NCBI RefSeq assembly: GCF_900184935.1
Contig: NZ_FXYE01000001.1
Location: forward strand, 558,001-622,000
Length of the DNA: 64,000 nt
From: Actibacterium lipolyticum
GTDB taxonomy: Bacteria; Pseudomonadota; Alphaproteobacteria; Rhodobacterales; Rhodobacteraceae
Direction: 5' to 3'
This document shows, one piece after another, positions 19,549 to 28,513 of this stretch. The position numbers and the translations under genes were made by a program. The notes under the pieces are model-generated. The model was not told the origin of the DNA. It did not search any database and worked only from the letters and a program-made list of their open reading frames with translations. The first letter of the stretch is position 1, and every line of letters starts with the position of its first letter.

Positions 19549-21321
19549 TTAGACGATCAGGAAGTCATCCGCAGACAGATCGTTTAGGGAAGTGTTTTCC
19601 AAGGTTACATCAATCCCGTTTAGCGACAGGCGAACATCGTTGCCGTACTGCGCCGCCGACGCCAGCGCAGCGTTGACCGATGCAGCCTGCGCAGATGACA
19701 ATAGGATCACATCGCCATCGTCATGCCCACCGGGGTTCAAGTCGGTAATTACCGCCTCGTCCGAAAGCCGCAGATCGAAGACATCGGCGCCAAGCCCGCC
19801 ACTTAGGATATCTGTCCCCTGATCGGCGATCAGCAGGTCATCTCCCGCGCCGCCCAGCAGCATGTCGTTCCCTGTGCCCCCGGTTAGGGTGTCTTTCCCA
19901 GAATCTCCGTGCAAGAAGTCATCGCCTGCGCCGCCTGAAAGCGTGTCGTCGCCCTCTAGCCCGAACAACCGATCCCGTCCGTTGCCGCCTGCCATGACAT
20001 CACCACCGGTACTGCCCTCTGTCGCGCTGGAGTAGGAGCGGTCAGAAGTGAACCAGGATGTGGCGTCCAACTCGTCTGCATCAAGGCGGTATTCGTGCCA
20101 GCCGAAGTCCAGCTCTTCCAACTCGATCAGCTCTTCGACGCCATTGTCACCCGTTGTGTCGATGGCAAAGACGCGGCCATCGGACAGGCGCACGAATTCG
20201 TAATCGCCCACGTTCCCGGCCATATCCACCCGGTCTGTTCCCGCGCCGCCGTGCACAGTGTCGTTCCCGGTGCCAAGGTCGAAACGATCATCGCCTTCGA
20301 ACCCATCCAAGAAATCGTCGGATTCACCATCGCGGATCTTGTCATCATTTTCGGTGCCCAACAGGAAAGCACGTTCGTTGTGATCGCGGGTGGTGAAGGA
20401 CACCGTCTTATCCTCGACCCAATATAGCGACGCTTCGAAATCGGTTAGCTGGGAAACGACGATCACGCTGTCGATCTCCATATCAGCCGCGAAGTTGGAG
20501 CGGGTCATCGTGGTGATCGGGTTGGTGAAGGCTCCCAGAACGTGGGCGAACCATCCTTCGGGCACGTTCAGAATGGACCATGGCCCGATGTCATAGAAAT
20601 CTTGCGCATAATATCCGTTGAACTGAACAAGGTTGCCGGTGGTGTTGGAATAATCCACATCCTCGTTAAACCCGCCGCTTAGCGCCAGTTCCCAGAAATC
20701 GGTGCCGGTGCTGCCGATGCGGTGCACAACATCATTTTCAAAGCCGATGTTCAGCACGTCAGGGTCTTCGGTGATCTTTGGCACAGCAAATGCGAAGTAG
20801 TCGGAATTGTCGAAGAACCCGCCATAGGCGTCTTCCTTGATCGTCGCCATGTTGTTCACCGCGCCCGCACCAAGGCTGTAGCCAGTCACAACCACATCTT
20901 CGCCGGTCATGCCCTGGCCTTGGGCGAACTCGGCCACTGCGGCTAGCAGATAGTCAAACTCTGCCACATAGTCGTCGGCCAGCATGGCGGGGTAATCAGC
21001 AATATCCAGCACCCCGTTGGTGCCCGCGTAAGTGATAGAGATTTTGATCAGGTTCCCAGCATCGTCATACTTGCCAACGATCTGTGCTTCGGCTGCGCTG
21101 CTGTTTTCGCCGGTGTAAAAGCCCGCGCCGTTCATCATCGCCGGGTCAACGCCCAGTGTTTCGGGGTCGATCAGAACCCAGTCATCCGGCAGGTCCGGGG
21201 CGGACGGTACGAAAATATCCAGAAGCGTTTCGAACTTTGCCACGTTGGCATAACTGGCCAACTGATAAGCTTCGGCGATTTCGGCGGACGCATCGCGCCC
21301 CTTATAGTCAAATATACCCAT
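19549..21321 (-). CDS. RTX-type extracellular lipase-like protein (family I.3)
   Basis: A 590-residue acidic protein. The N-terminal domain resembles the family I.3 lipases/polyurethanases of Pseudomonas: the start MGIFDYKGRD, nucleophile elbow TGYSLGAG (Ser149), then NIGFENDVVHR (Asp197) and EGWFAHVLG (His260), in the order of their catalytic Ser-Asp-His. Residues about 322-365 and 440-512 are calcium-binding RTX nonapeptides (GGxGxDxLx type, for example GLEGDDTLSGGAGDDFLHG). The C-terminus LNDLSADDFLIV fits a type I secretion signal, and there is no N-terminal signal peptide. No type I exporter genes are adjacent. Activity is not proven. Confidence 0.85.
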   Translation of the reverse strand: MGIFDYKGRDASAEIAEAYQLASYANVAKFETLLDIFVPSAPDLPDDWVLIDPETLGVDPAMMNGAGFYTGENSSAAEAQIVGKYDDAGNLIKISITYAGTNGVLDIADYPAMLADDYVAEFDYLLAAVAEFAQGQGMTGEDVVVTGYSLGAGAVNNMATIKEDAYGGFFDNSDYFAFAVPKITEDPDVLNIGFENDVVHRIGSTGTDFWELALSGGFNEDVDYSNTTGNLVQFNGYYAQDFYDIGPWSILNVPEGWFAHVLGAFTNPITTMTRSNFAADMEIDSVIVVSQLTDFEASLYWVEDKTVSFTTRDHNERAFLLGTENDDKIRDGESDDFLDGFEGDDRFDLGTGNDTVHGGAGTDRVDMAGNVGDYEFVRLSDGRVFAIDTTGDNGVEELIELEELDFGWHEYRLDADELDATSWFTSDRSYSSATEGSTGGDVMAGGNGRDRLFGLEGDDTLSGGAGDDFLHGDSGKDTLTGGTGNDMLLGGAGDDLLIADQGTDILSGGLGADVFDLRLSDEAVITDLNPGGHDDGDVILLSSAQAASVNAALASAAQYGNDVRLSLNGIDVTLENTSLNDLSADDFLIV

Positions 21322-21629
21322 TTAATCCTCCGTTGATGGAGCCGCCCCTCAACAGCCCGAAATTGTGCGCATTATCAGTATATTGGGTGGCAACTTGTCG
21401 ATCAGGGATTTGCATGACGTCGCGTAATAATATTCTGCACGGCAGCATATTTTGGTAATTTTATTGCTTGGTAAAATTGTGGCCTGCACGGGCGAACGCC
21501 GCAAATGCCCAGTACCACGCTGAAATATATGCGTAAAAAACGGGACGCCTGATTGGCTGAACCTGCAAGGGGCGCGGCGTTGATCCGCCCTCAGTTTTTC
21601 CGCGTTGCAGCAGGCGGCGGATGGCAGAA
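21322..21629. other. Intergenic region upstream of the RTX gene
   Basis: This gap of about 300 bp lies between the RTX gene start and the sat-cysC terminator. It should hold the RTX promoter reading leftwards (TAAATGGG... with the SD GGAGG directly upstream of 21321). I see no gene and no clear repeat in it. Confidence 0.5.
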
Positions 21630-21630
21630 C

Positions 21631-21664
21631 GAAAAACGCCCCAGCCAAGCGGCCGGGGCGTTCT
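21631..21664 (-). terminator. Rho-independent terminator of sat-cysC
   Basis: On the minus strand AACGCCCC (21655-21662) pairs with GGGGCGTT (21635-21642), followed by a T run. It starts 22 bp after the stop codon. Confidence 0.88.
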
Positions 21665-21685
21665 TAATTTCGGGTTAATCTAGGC

Positions 21686-23395
21686 TTAGTTGCCTGCGAT
21701 CAGGCCCATTGCTTCCAGCTTCAGCAGAACCTGATGCGCGCAGTTATCAACGTCCACGCCTTCAGTATCCACAACCAGCTCTGCGTTTGCGGGCTCTTCA
21801 TATGGGTCCGAAATGCCGGTAAACTCTTTGATCTTGCCTTCGCGCGCAAGCTTATAAAGGCCCTTGCGGTCACGGCGTTCACACTCTTCCAGCGATGTCG
21901 CAACATGCACTTCGCAGAACGCGCCATAGGCTTCGATCATTTCACGAACCGAACGGCGGGTTGAAGTGTAAGGCGCAATCGGCGCACAGATCGCGATACC
22001 ACCGTTTTTGGTGATTTCGGATGCGACGTAACCGATACGCTTGATGTTGATGTCGCGGTGCTCTTTCGAGAAGCCGAGTTCGGACGACAGGTGCTTACGC
22101 ACCACGTCACCGTCCAACAGCGTCACAGGGCGACCACCCATTTCCATCAGCTTGACCATCAAAGCGTTCGCGATGGTGGATTTGCCGGAGCCGGACAGGC
22201 CGGTCAGGAATACGGTGAAACCCTGCTGAGCGCGTGGTGGGCGTGTCTTGCGCAGTTCTTTCACCACTTCGGGGAAAGAGAACCACTCTGGAATATCCAG
22301 ACCTTCGGCCAGACGACGACGCAGTTCCGTGCCCGAGATGTTCAGGACAGTAACGCCTTCTTCGATCTCATCCGCAGGTTCGTATTGTGCGCGTTCTTGC
22401 ACCCAAACCATGTGTTTGAAATCGACCATTTCGATGCCCATTTCCTCTTGATGCTCGCGGAACAGTTCCTGAGCGTCATAGGGGCCATAGAAATCTTCAC
22501 CGGCAGAGTTTTTACCGGGGCCAGCATGGTCACGACCAACGATGAAGTGGGTCACGCCGTGGTTCGCGCGGATCAGACCGTGCCAAACAGCCTCACGCGG
22601 GCCAGCCATACGCATGGCAAGGTTCAGCAGGCTCATGTTGGTGGTCGCTGCTGGGTACTTGTCCAGAACAGCTTCGTAGCAACGCACGCGGGTAAAGTGA
22701 TCAACGTCGCCCGGCTTGGTCATACCAACAACGGGGTGGATCAACAGGTTTGCCTGCGCTTCTTTCGCGGCACGGAACGTCAGTTCCTGATGCGCGCGGT
22801 GCAGCGGGTTACGCGTTTGGAACGCAACGATGCGGCGCCAGCCCAGCTTGCGGAAATAGGCGCGCAGTTCGTTTGGCGTGTCGCGGCGACCGCGGAAGTC
22901 ATAGTGAACGGGTTGCTGAATGCCGGTGACCGGGCCACCAAGGTAAACAGGGCCAGCAGAGTTGTGCAGATAGTTCACCGCAGGGTGGGCCAGATCGTCA
23001 GCACCAAAAACCTTTTCGGCTTCTTTTGCTTTGTTTGGCTTCCAGTTGTCGGTGACGGACATGATCGCCAGGATCACGCCTTCTTGGTCGCGCAGGGCGA
23101 TGTCTTGGCCAACTTCAAGGCCAGCCGCGAATTCTTCGGAAACATCCAGGTTGATGGGCATCGGCCAAAGCGAGCCATCAGCAAGGCGCATGTTATCAAC
23201 AACGCCGTTGTAATCTTCTTCGGTCAAAAAGCCTTTCAGCGGGTTGAAGCCGCCGTTCATCAGCAATTCAAGATCGCAGATTTGGCGCGGTGTCAGATCC
23301 CAGCTGGGCAGATCGCCAGCTTCGTCTTTCAGTTTCAGCGCGCTTTCATGGGAAACGTACAACTCCGGGATCGGAGCAAGGTTGTTCATCGACAT
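21686..23395 (-). CDS. Bifunctional sulfate adenylyltransferase / adenylylsulfate kinase
   Basis: A 569-residue fusion that activates sulfate to APS and then PAPS. The N-terminal ATP sulfurylase (about 1-385) has QTRNPLHRAH (193-202) and GRDHAGPG (287-294), the two nucleotide-binding motifs. The C-terminal APS kinase has a P-loop GLSGSGKST (399-407) and the lid-region DIYEEP-like ISDPYEEP. The start MSMNNLAPIPELYVS at 23395 fits the family; a longer in-frame start at 23443 does not. The fused Sat-CysC form replaces CysD/CysN. A terminator follows. Confidence 0.96.
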   Translation of the reverse strand: MSMNNLAPIPELYVSHESALKLKDEAGDLPSWDLTPRQICDLELLMNGGFNPLKGFLTEEDYNGVVDNMRLADGSLWPMPINLDVSEEFAAGLEVGQDIALRDQEGVILAIMSVTDNWKPNKAKEAEKVFGADDLAHPAVNYLHNSAGPVYLGGPVTGIQQPVHYDFRGRRDTPNELRAYFRKLGWRRIVAFQTRNPLHRAHQELTFRAAKEAQANLLIHPVVGMTKPGDVDHFTRVRCYEAVLDKYPAATTNMSLLNLAMRMAGPREAVWHGLIRANHGVTHFIVGRDHAGPGKNSAGEDFYGPYDAQELFREHQEEMGIEMVDFKHMVWVQERAQYEPADEIEEGVTVLNISGTELRRRLAEGLDIPEWFSFPEVVKELRKTRPPRAQQGFTVFLTGLSGSGKSTIANALMVKLMEMGGRPVTLLDGDVVRKHLSSELGFSKEHRDINIKRIGYVASEITKNGGIAICAPIAPYTSTRRSVREMIEAYGAFCEVHVATSLEECERRDRKGLYKLAREGKIKEFTGISDPYEEPANAELVVDTEGVDVDNCAHQVLLKLEAMGLIAGN

Positions 23396-23654
23396 GTCAT
23401 CAACTCGATTTTGTGTGTCGTTAAAATTTTGGCTGCACCCCACTCGGGCACAGCCGCTTCGATCCAGCCCAACTCGGACAAGACCATACAGGCGGGGCCT
23501 AGACCGGTTTGGGTTATAATATCAAGCTTGATGAGGGCTTCGTTTGCAGTTGCGGCAAAAAGGTTGCGGAATCGCGATGACCCAGAAAAGCGTTCTGGGA
23601 ACGCAACGCATTGAAGAACATTAGTAAATTGCCCGGATTAGGCAGTTGGGGGCC
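23396..23654. other. Intergenic region between sat-cysC and trxB
   Basis: It should hold the sat-cysC promoter on the minus strand. I see no gene in it. Confidence 0.4.
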
Positions 23655-23678
23655 AGCGGCGGGGAATTTTCCGCCGCT
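23655..23678 (-). terminator. Hairpin after trxB
   Basis: AGCGGCGG (23655-23662) and CCGCCGCT (23671-23678) form a perfect 8-bp stem 15 bp after trxB. No T run follows, so a factor-independent terminator is uncertain. Confidence 0.5.
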
Positions 23679-23692
23679 GATCCCCTAAAGTG

Positions 23693-24634
23693 TTATTCGT
23701 TCTCGGCCAAAAAGCGTTCTGCTTCCAGCGCGGCCATACAGCCCATACCGGCCGAGGTGACGGCCTGACGGTATTTGTGGTCCGTCAAATCGCCCGCCGC
23801 AAATACGCCGGGGATAGAGGTTTCGGTGCTGTCAGGCTTGGTCACGACATAGCCGCCCATGTGGGTTTCCAGCTTGTCCTTCACCAGTTCGGATGCCGGC
23901 GCGTGGCCGATTGCAACGAAAAAGCCCTTACATGGAACTTCGGTGATTTCGCCGGTTTTGACGTTCTTGGCGCGTACACCTTCAACGCCCAATGGGTTCT
24001 CGCCGCCGACAACCTCTTCGATCGAATGATCCCACAGGATTTCGACTTTGGGGTTCTTGAACAGACGATCCTGAAGGATCTTCTCCGACCGCAGGGTATC
24101 GCGGCGGTGGATCAAGGTAACCTTGGACGCGAAGTTTGTCAGGAACAGCGCCTCTTCGACGGCTGTGTTGCCACCGCCGACAACCACGACCTCCATGCCG
24201 CGATAGAAGAAGCCGTCGCAGGTGGCACAGGCCGAAACGCCGAAGCCTTTGAATTTCTCTTCCGATGGTAGGCCAAGCCATTTCGCCTGTGCGCCCGTGG
24301 CAAGGATCAGCGCGTCACATGTATATGTGGTGCCGCTGTCGGATGTCGCCGTGAACGGGCGCTTTGACAGATCCAGCGAACTGATGTGATCCGAAATGAT
24401 TTCGGTGCCCACGGCGCGGGCATGCTCTTCCATCTTGATCATCAGGTCGGGGCCCTGAATCTCTGTCTCACCGGGCCAGTTTTCGACTTCGGTGGTGATG
24501 GTCAGCTGACCGCCGGGTTGGATGCCTTGGATTAGCAACGGTTCCAGCATGGCACGTGCGCCATAAACCGCTGCGGTATAGCCTGCCGGGCCGGACCCGA
24601 TGATCAGAAGTTTGGTATGGCGCGTGTCGCCCAT
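23693..24634 (-). CDS. trxB: Thioredoxin-disulfide reductase
   Basis: The NADPH-dependent flavoenzyme that reduces thioredoxin; 313 residues. The FAD motif is [15 protein letters not shown] (about 13-27), the redox pair is CATC (Cys136, Cys139), and the NADPH motif is [16 protein letters not shown]. The C-terminal FAD motif is [20 protein letters not shown]. The start at 24634 is set by the SD GAAAGGG; a start 15 bp upstream has none. It is divergent from an Lrp-type gene, a common arrangement in alphaproteobacteria. Confidence 0.97.
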   Translation of the reverse strand: MGDTRHTKLLIIGSGPAGYTAAVYGARAMLEPLLIQGIQPGGQLTITTEVENWPGETEIQGPDLMIKMEEHARAVGTEIISDHISSLDLSKRPFTATSDSGTTYTCDALILATGAQAKWLGLPSEEKFKGFGVSACATCDGFFYRGMEVVVVGGGNTAVEEALFLTNFASKVTLIHRRDTLRSEKILQDRLFKNPKVEILWDHSIEEVVGGENPLGVEGVRAKNVKTGEITEVPCKGFFVAIGHAPASELVKDKLETHMGGYVVTKPDSTETSIPGVFAAGDLTDHKYRQAVTSAGMGCMAALEAERFLAENE

Positions 24635-24757
24635 GTCTGGCCCTTTCAAAAACTGCTTATCGGTCGATATAGCGATGCCGGACGGCCCGTAAAAGGCCCT
24701 TCACGAACCGGTGCACAGAGAAAAACGCTGAACTAGAGGTGTTCAAAAAGTTGCGCA

Positions 24758-24778
24758 AGCGCGAAATATTATTGCGCT
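24758..24778 (+). promoter_or_regulatory. Inverted repeat in the trxB/lrp intergenic region
   Basis: AGCGC, 11 bp of A/T-rich sequence, GCGCT. The A/T-rich centre and spacing are what an Lrp/AsnC operator looks like, so this may be an autoregulatory site. It ends 45 bp before the lrp start. Confidence 0.4.
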
Positions 24779-24823
24779 CCCACTAGCACCTTCGTATCAT
24801 CTGCAAAATTTCTGGAGAGCCGA

Positions 24824-25324
24824 ATGTCTGGGTCCAAACTTGATCCCATCGATCGCAAAATCCTAGCTGAGCTTCAGGCTGATGGGCGCATGACCAACGT
24901 TGAGTTGGCCAAGCGCGTGGGTATTTCTGCGCCGCCATGCCTGCGCCGCGTCCGTACCTTGGAAGAGGCCGGGTACATTCGGGGATACCATGCGGACGTG
25001 GATTCGCGCGAGCTGGGCTTTGAGGTTCAGGTCTTCGCGATGGTCGGTCTGCAAAGTCAGGCCGAATCCGACCTGTCGGCTTTCGAAGCACGCTGCCGCG
25101 ACTGGCCGCTTGTGCGCGAATGCCATATGCTGAACGGCGAGGTGGACTTTGTTCTGAAATGCGTCGCGCCTGACCTATCGACTTTTCAAAGCTTTCTGAC
25201 TGAACAGCTGACTTCTGCTGACAATGTGGGAAGTGTGAAGACGTCGCTGGTTATTCGCTGCGCGAAGGACGAACCCGGCGTACCCTTTGATGTGCTAGAG
25301 GCCCGCCTGACCAGCGCGTCGTAA
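24824..25324 (+). CDS. Lrp/AsnC family transcriptional regulator
   Basis: A 166-residue feast/famine regulator. The N-terminal winged helix covers about 6-58 (LDPIDRKILAELQADGRMTN, then VELAKRVGISAPPCLRRVRT). The C-terminal RAM effector-binding domain covers about 70-155, with VRECHMLNGEVDFVLKCVA. Members bind amino acids and act as octamers. It is divergent from trxB. The SD GGAGAG precedes the ATG at 24824. Its target genes are unknown. Confidence 0.94.
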   Translation: MSGSKLDPIDRKILAELQADGRMTNVELAKRVGISAPPCLRRVRTLEEAGYIRGYHADVDSRELGFEVQVFAMVGLQSQAESDLSAFEARCRDWPLVRECHMLNGEVDFVLKCVAPDLSTFQSFLTEQLTSADNVGSVKTSLVIRCAKDEPGVPFDVLEARLTSAS

Positions 25325-25326
25325 AG

Positions 25327-26112
25327 TTACCCAGCCTGAAGTGTATTCAACTCGAACGCGGTTAGGCGCGGGTAGGGGGCTGGGCCAAAATCCTCAATCG
25401 ACTTGATATGTGGGAACAGGCTTAGGAACAGCTCAAGCTCGTCGTTGTCCATCAGTGCTTGACCGTGCGGACCGGGATGAAAGCTTTCTGTTTCTACCCC
25501 GTTGGCCAGGATGATCTGCTGCCCATCCAGCACAAGGTGATAGACCTTAACGGGCGCGACTGAACGCATGGCGAAAATGCTATCGCCGTCGATCATGGCG
25601 CGGGCTGGGGCAAGGGCGCTGGGGCGGTCAAAAAGCTGACGACAGCCCGCATGTTGAAACATGATGCGTGCCCTTGGGCCAAGGATCAAATCGGGCGAAG
25701 GGCGCGCCATGCCCAAGCTATCGCTGGCAAAGCGGATCAGCGGGCGGGTTTCATCAAACCGTTCGGATGAGATGATCGTAGACCCGATCCAACGAAGCGG
25801 CTGTGGCCCATTGTCGGCTGTTTCGATCAGCATACCGGGCGCAAGATCTTCGATGGCGACTGGCCCATCGGGCGTCGCGATCAGCGAACCGCGCGCGAAC
25901 CCTTCGAACGCATCCGAGATAAACGGCGACGCAGGTGCAGAAATTGAAAGCTTTTGGATTGTACCGGAAGACGTGTGGCCGACGATCTCATATCTGCGGG
26001 CTTGAGGCAAAGCACCATGAGGTCGTCGGCCGAAACGTTCTGACGTAGTTTGGCCTGTTGAGGCCCGAGGCGCCACCGCGAGGCCTGCGGCAGCAAAATG
26101 AGGGTCTTCCAT
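25327..26112 (-). CDS. Hint (Hedgehog/intein-type) domain protein lacking the catalytic cysteine
   Basis: A 261-residue protein of the Hint_2 type that is frequent in Rhodobacterales. The Hint domain starts at about residue 71: GFARGSLIATPDGPVAIEDL, and ends near ILANGVETESFHPGPHG. In active Hint_2 proteins the first residue of this motif is cysteine (CFxxGTxIxTxxG); here it is glycine (Gly71). Self-cleavage by the normal route should be impossible. The first 60 residues are low-complexity. No signal peptide is seen. Function unknown. Confidence 0.82.
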   Translation of the reverse strand: MEDPHFAAAGLAVAPRASTGQTTSERFGRRPHGALPQARRYEIVGHTSSGTIQKLSISAPASPFISDAFEGFARGSLIATPDGPVAIEDLAPGMLIETADNGPQPLRWIGSTIISSERFDETRPLIRFASDSLGMARPSPDLILGPRARIMFQHAGCRQLFDRPSALAPARAMIDGDSIFAMRSVAPVKVYHLVLDGQQIILANGVETESFHPGPHGQALMDNDELELFLSLFPHIKSIEDFGPAPYPRLTAFELNTLQAG

Positions 26113-26331
26113 GCGAACAGTTCCTTAGATCTGGTCACATCTGCATCGGCCCCCACCGATGAAACTTGCAGAGGTGTTTCGTTAAAAACGTAACTGCCCT
26201 ATGCGCCTTAATATTGTCAAAAAGAATCTACCAATAAGCAAGGGGAATAGGTAAAATACATGCATATTTTGCGTATTGTTTCCAGATTGACCGCCAATCG
26301 CGCCCTAATCACTTCGGAAATGTGGCGAATC
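26113..26331. other. Intergenic region upstream of the Hint gene
   Basis: An A/T-rich stretch (about 26190-26285) that may hold the minus-strand promoter of the Hint gene. No gene seen. Confidence 0.4.
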
Positions 26332-26357
26332 AAAAACCCCGAGCGAATGCCCGGGGT
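26332..26357 (-). terminator. Rho-independent terminator of the 44-residue gene
   Basis: On the minus strand ACCCCG and CGGGGT pair around a 10-nt loop and are followed by TTTTT. It lies about 45 bp after the small gene. Confidence 0.85.
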
Positions 26358-26400
26358 GATTCCGTCATAAAGGGCGACATGCGCCCGATTGGTCTAGGTA

Positions 26401-26535
26401 TCAGTTGCTTGCGACGCGAAGCAGGGGGAGGGCTTCTGTCTCTTCGGTGCGGCTCTCACGCGCCCAAGGTAGCTTGACCTCAGTCTTCGCAGTTTCTTCC
26501 AAAACCGAAGTCATCCAGCGGCGTTTGTTCTGCAT
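26401..26535 (-). CDS. Small basic protein, 44 residues
   Basis: The product starts MQNKRRWMTSVLEETAKTEV and continues KLPWARESRTEETEA. A perfect AGGAG lies 8 nt before the ATG, and a strong terminator follows 44 bp after the stop, so this looks like a genuine monocistronic small gene. I recall short proteins of the same type (an NKRRWMxSV start and an LPWAR-like middle) in related bacteria, but I cannot name a function. A longer in-frame version starting at 26658 has no SD. Confidence 0.75.
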   Translation of the reverse strand: MQNKRRWMTSVLEETAKTEVKLPWARESRTEETEALPLLRVASN

Positions 26536-26696
26536 ATCAATCACTCCTGAATGTGCCGGGTGCCTCAGTTGGCGTTTGGCGCGGTGTTTGGGCGAGTCGC
26601 CCCGTTGATCACAATCTCGCCCACGATTGGGCCGTAGTGACGCCGGGAATGTGACCACTTGAAGTCAAGTTAAGGAGGAATTGTGGCGGTCAGGCT

Positions 26697-27452
26697 CTAA
26701 AGCCGAATAACCGAAATTAACCGACCATAATCGGCCTCTCCGGCGTGGGTCGTGCGGCGGTATGAAAAGAACCGTTCCGGGTCGGAATAGGTGCAATGCC
26801 GCGTCCATGTCGCCTGCCCAACGCCAGCTTCGCGCAGGCGGTGCAGCCCAAAGGCTGGCAGGTCAAATTGCATTTTGCCACCTTCGCCGCCTGCAAAGAA
26901 GCGCCCGTAGGCTTGGTCTTCGTCTAGAAATGCTTCCAGAAACTCTGGGCCAACTTCATAGGCGCGCTGACTGATGGTGGGGCCCACGACGGCCGTGATG
27001 TTTTCACGTGTCGCGCCCAGCGTCTCCATCTTTTCTACGGTGGCCTCAAGCACGCCAGACAGCGCGCCTTTCCAGCCTGCGTGGGCCGCGCCAACGACCC
27101 CAGCGGTTTGATCTGCAAAGAGGACGGGCTGGCAGTCTGCCGTCAGAATGGCAAGTGCAAGCCCCGGCGTTGCAGTCACGATACCATCAGCGGGCGGGCG
27201 CTGCACCGCAGGGTCATCCACAACGATCACATCGGCGGAATGCACCTGATGCACCGATACCAGCGCATCAAGTTCCACGCCCATGGTGCTGGCGACCCGG
27301 CTGCGATTGATCTTAACAACCTCGGTTAGGTCAGAAGAGCCGACACCACAGTTCAGCCCCTTAAACACACCAGACGAAGCACCGCCGCGGCGGGTGAAAA
27401 AGCCATGGCGGATAGGTGACAATGCATCTGAGGTCAGAATTTCCAAAGTCAT
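26697..27452 (-). CDS. pgeF: Peptidoglycan editing factor PgeF (multicopper polyphenol oxidoreductase, YfiH family)
   Basis: A 251-residue protein of the family that removes mis-incorporated serine from peptidoglycan precursors and has purine nucleoside phosphorylase-like activity in some homologues. Zn/Cu ligands are visible in VHQVHSADV (about 67-75), LTADCQPVLFAD and AAHAGWKG. The ATG overlaps the stop of the upstream methyltransferase gene (4 bp, ATGA). It is therefore the third gene of the lgt operon. Confidence 0.93.
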   Translation of the reverse strand: MTLEILTSDALSPIRHGFFTRRGGASSGVFKGLNCGVGSSDLTEVVKINRSRVASTMGVELDALVSVHQVHSADVIVVDDPAVQRPPADGIVTATPGLALAILTADCQPVLFADQTAGVVGAAHAGWKGALSGVLEATVEKMETLGATRENITAVVGPTISQRAYEVGPEFLEAFLDEDQAYGRFFAGGEGGKMQFDLPAFGLHRLREAGVGQATWTRHCTYSDPERFFSYRRTTHAGEADYGRLISVIRL

Positions 27453-28513
27453 GGTGCGAATCCCGGTGGTGTGGGCGAGCCCTTGGGGTGCAGGGCAAGT
27501 GTTTTGAAGAGCGTTCCCATTTCCTGCGGGTGGGTCAAGCGGCGATGTGCAGAGATGTGGCTTTCAAGCGGCTTCCCGATCATATTTCGCGCCAGCGCCT
27601 GCGCACGAGCGGTGATGCCAAGCCGTTCCAACAGCATGCCTTGGCCGATCATCGTCGTGTGGGCAACGCCCTTGGCGGCCACTGCCAACGCCTCAAAGTC
27701 CACATGGGCTGTCAGATCTGCATCGCCAACTTGGGTCAGCGGGTCGATGACCTTGTGCGCCTTAAGTGCTTGGAACGTATCGCCAAGCGAGCGCCAATCG
27801 CCATAGTCGATAAACAACGCCACGCCACCATTACCTTCGATACGTTCGGCGATTTGTTCGACAATCGCGGTGGCGCTGGGGCAAAGTTCGACGATGTCGC
27901 CGGGATTGGTGTCATCTAGTCGATGATCCAGCGCCGCGATCGGTGCTGGCGCGGAAAGACCCTTGGCCAAGATGCCGTCGCTTAGCGTCACCTGCACTTC
28001 GCGCCAACCATTGATGTCGCGGTGGAACTGGCGAATGGGAAGCGCATCAAAGAATTCATTCGCAACCAGATAAAGTGGCGCATCGGGCAGTTGGGAAACA
28101 TCGTCCAGCCAGTTGACCTGATAGGCGGCCAGATTTTCCTGCTGTACCTTTCGCAAGGTGGGGGAGGCTTCGATCAGGTGGACGTTCGCGGCGGCATGAA
28201 ACCCCGGCACACCGGCGGTCGCGCGCAGGATGTCGGCCATAAGGGTTCCGCGCCCCGGTCCGGGCTCTGCCAAGGTGAAATTGGCCGGTTGCCCCTGATC
28301 CACCCACGTCTGCGCCAGAAACAGGCCCAACATCTCGCCGAACATCTGGCTGATCTCGGGGGCGGTGGTGAAATCACCTGCGGTGCCAAATGGGTCGCGC
28401 GTGGCGTAATACCCGTGTTCGGGGTGAAGCAGGGCGTCTGCCATAAAATCGGCAAGCGTGATTGGCCCCGTCGCTGCGATGCGCTGGGCTAGCATATCGG
28501 CAAGCTTGCTCAC
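27449..28513 (-). CDS. SAM-dependent methyltransferase, NDUFAF7/MidA family
   Basis: A 354-residue protein. The N-terminal region [20 protein letters not shown] and [19 protein letters not shown] is the family signature, followed by the SAM site [17 protein letters not shown] and the NEFFDALPI motif. The eukaryotic homologue methylates an arginine in complex I; the bacterial target is not established. The start is set at a GTG (28513) that overlaps the lgt stop by 4 bp. An ATG at 28495 is the alternative. Confidence 0.9.
   Translation of the reverse strand: MSKLADMLAQRIAATGPITLADFMADALLHPEHGYYATRDPFGTAGDFTTAPEISQMFGEMLGLFLAQTWVDQGQPANFTLAEPGPGRGTLMADILRATAGVPGFHAAANVHLIEASPTLRKVQQENLAAYQVNWLDDVSQLPDAPLYLVANEFFDALPIRQFHRDINGWREVQVTLSDGILAKGLSAPAPIAALDHRLDDTNPGDIVELCPSATAIVEQIAERIEGNGGVALFIDYGDWRSLGDTFQALKAHKVIDPLTQVGDADLTAHVDFEALAVAAKGVAHTTMIGQGMLLERLGITARAQALARNMIGKPLESHISAHRRLTHPQEMGTLFKTLALHPKGSPTPPGFAP

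Noticed and set aside
22058-23614. 518-codon plus-strand frame opposite sat-cysC
   Set aside because: Antisense shadow of Sat-CysC caused by high GC at third positions; no SD and no recognisable domain.
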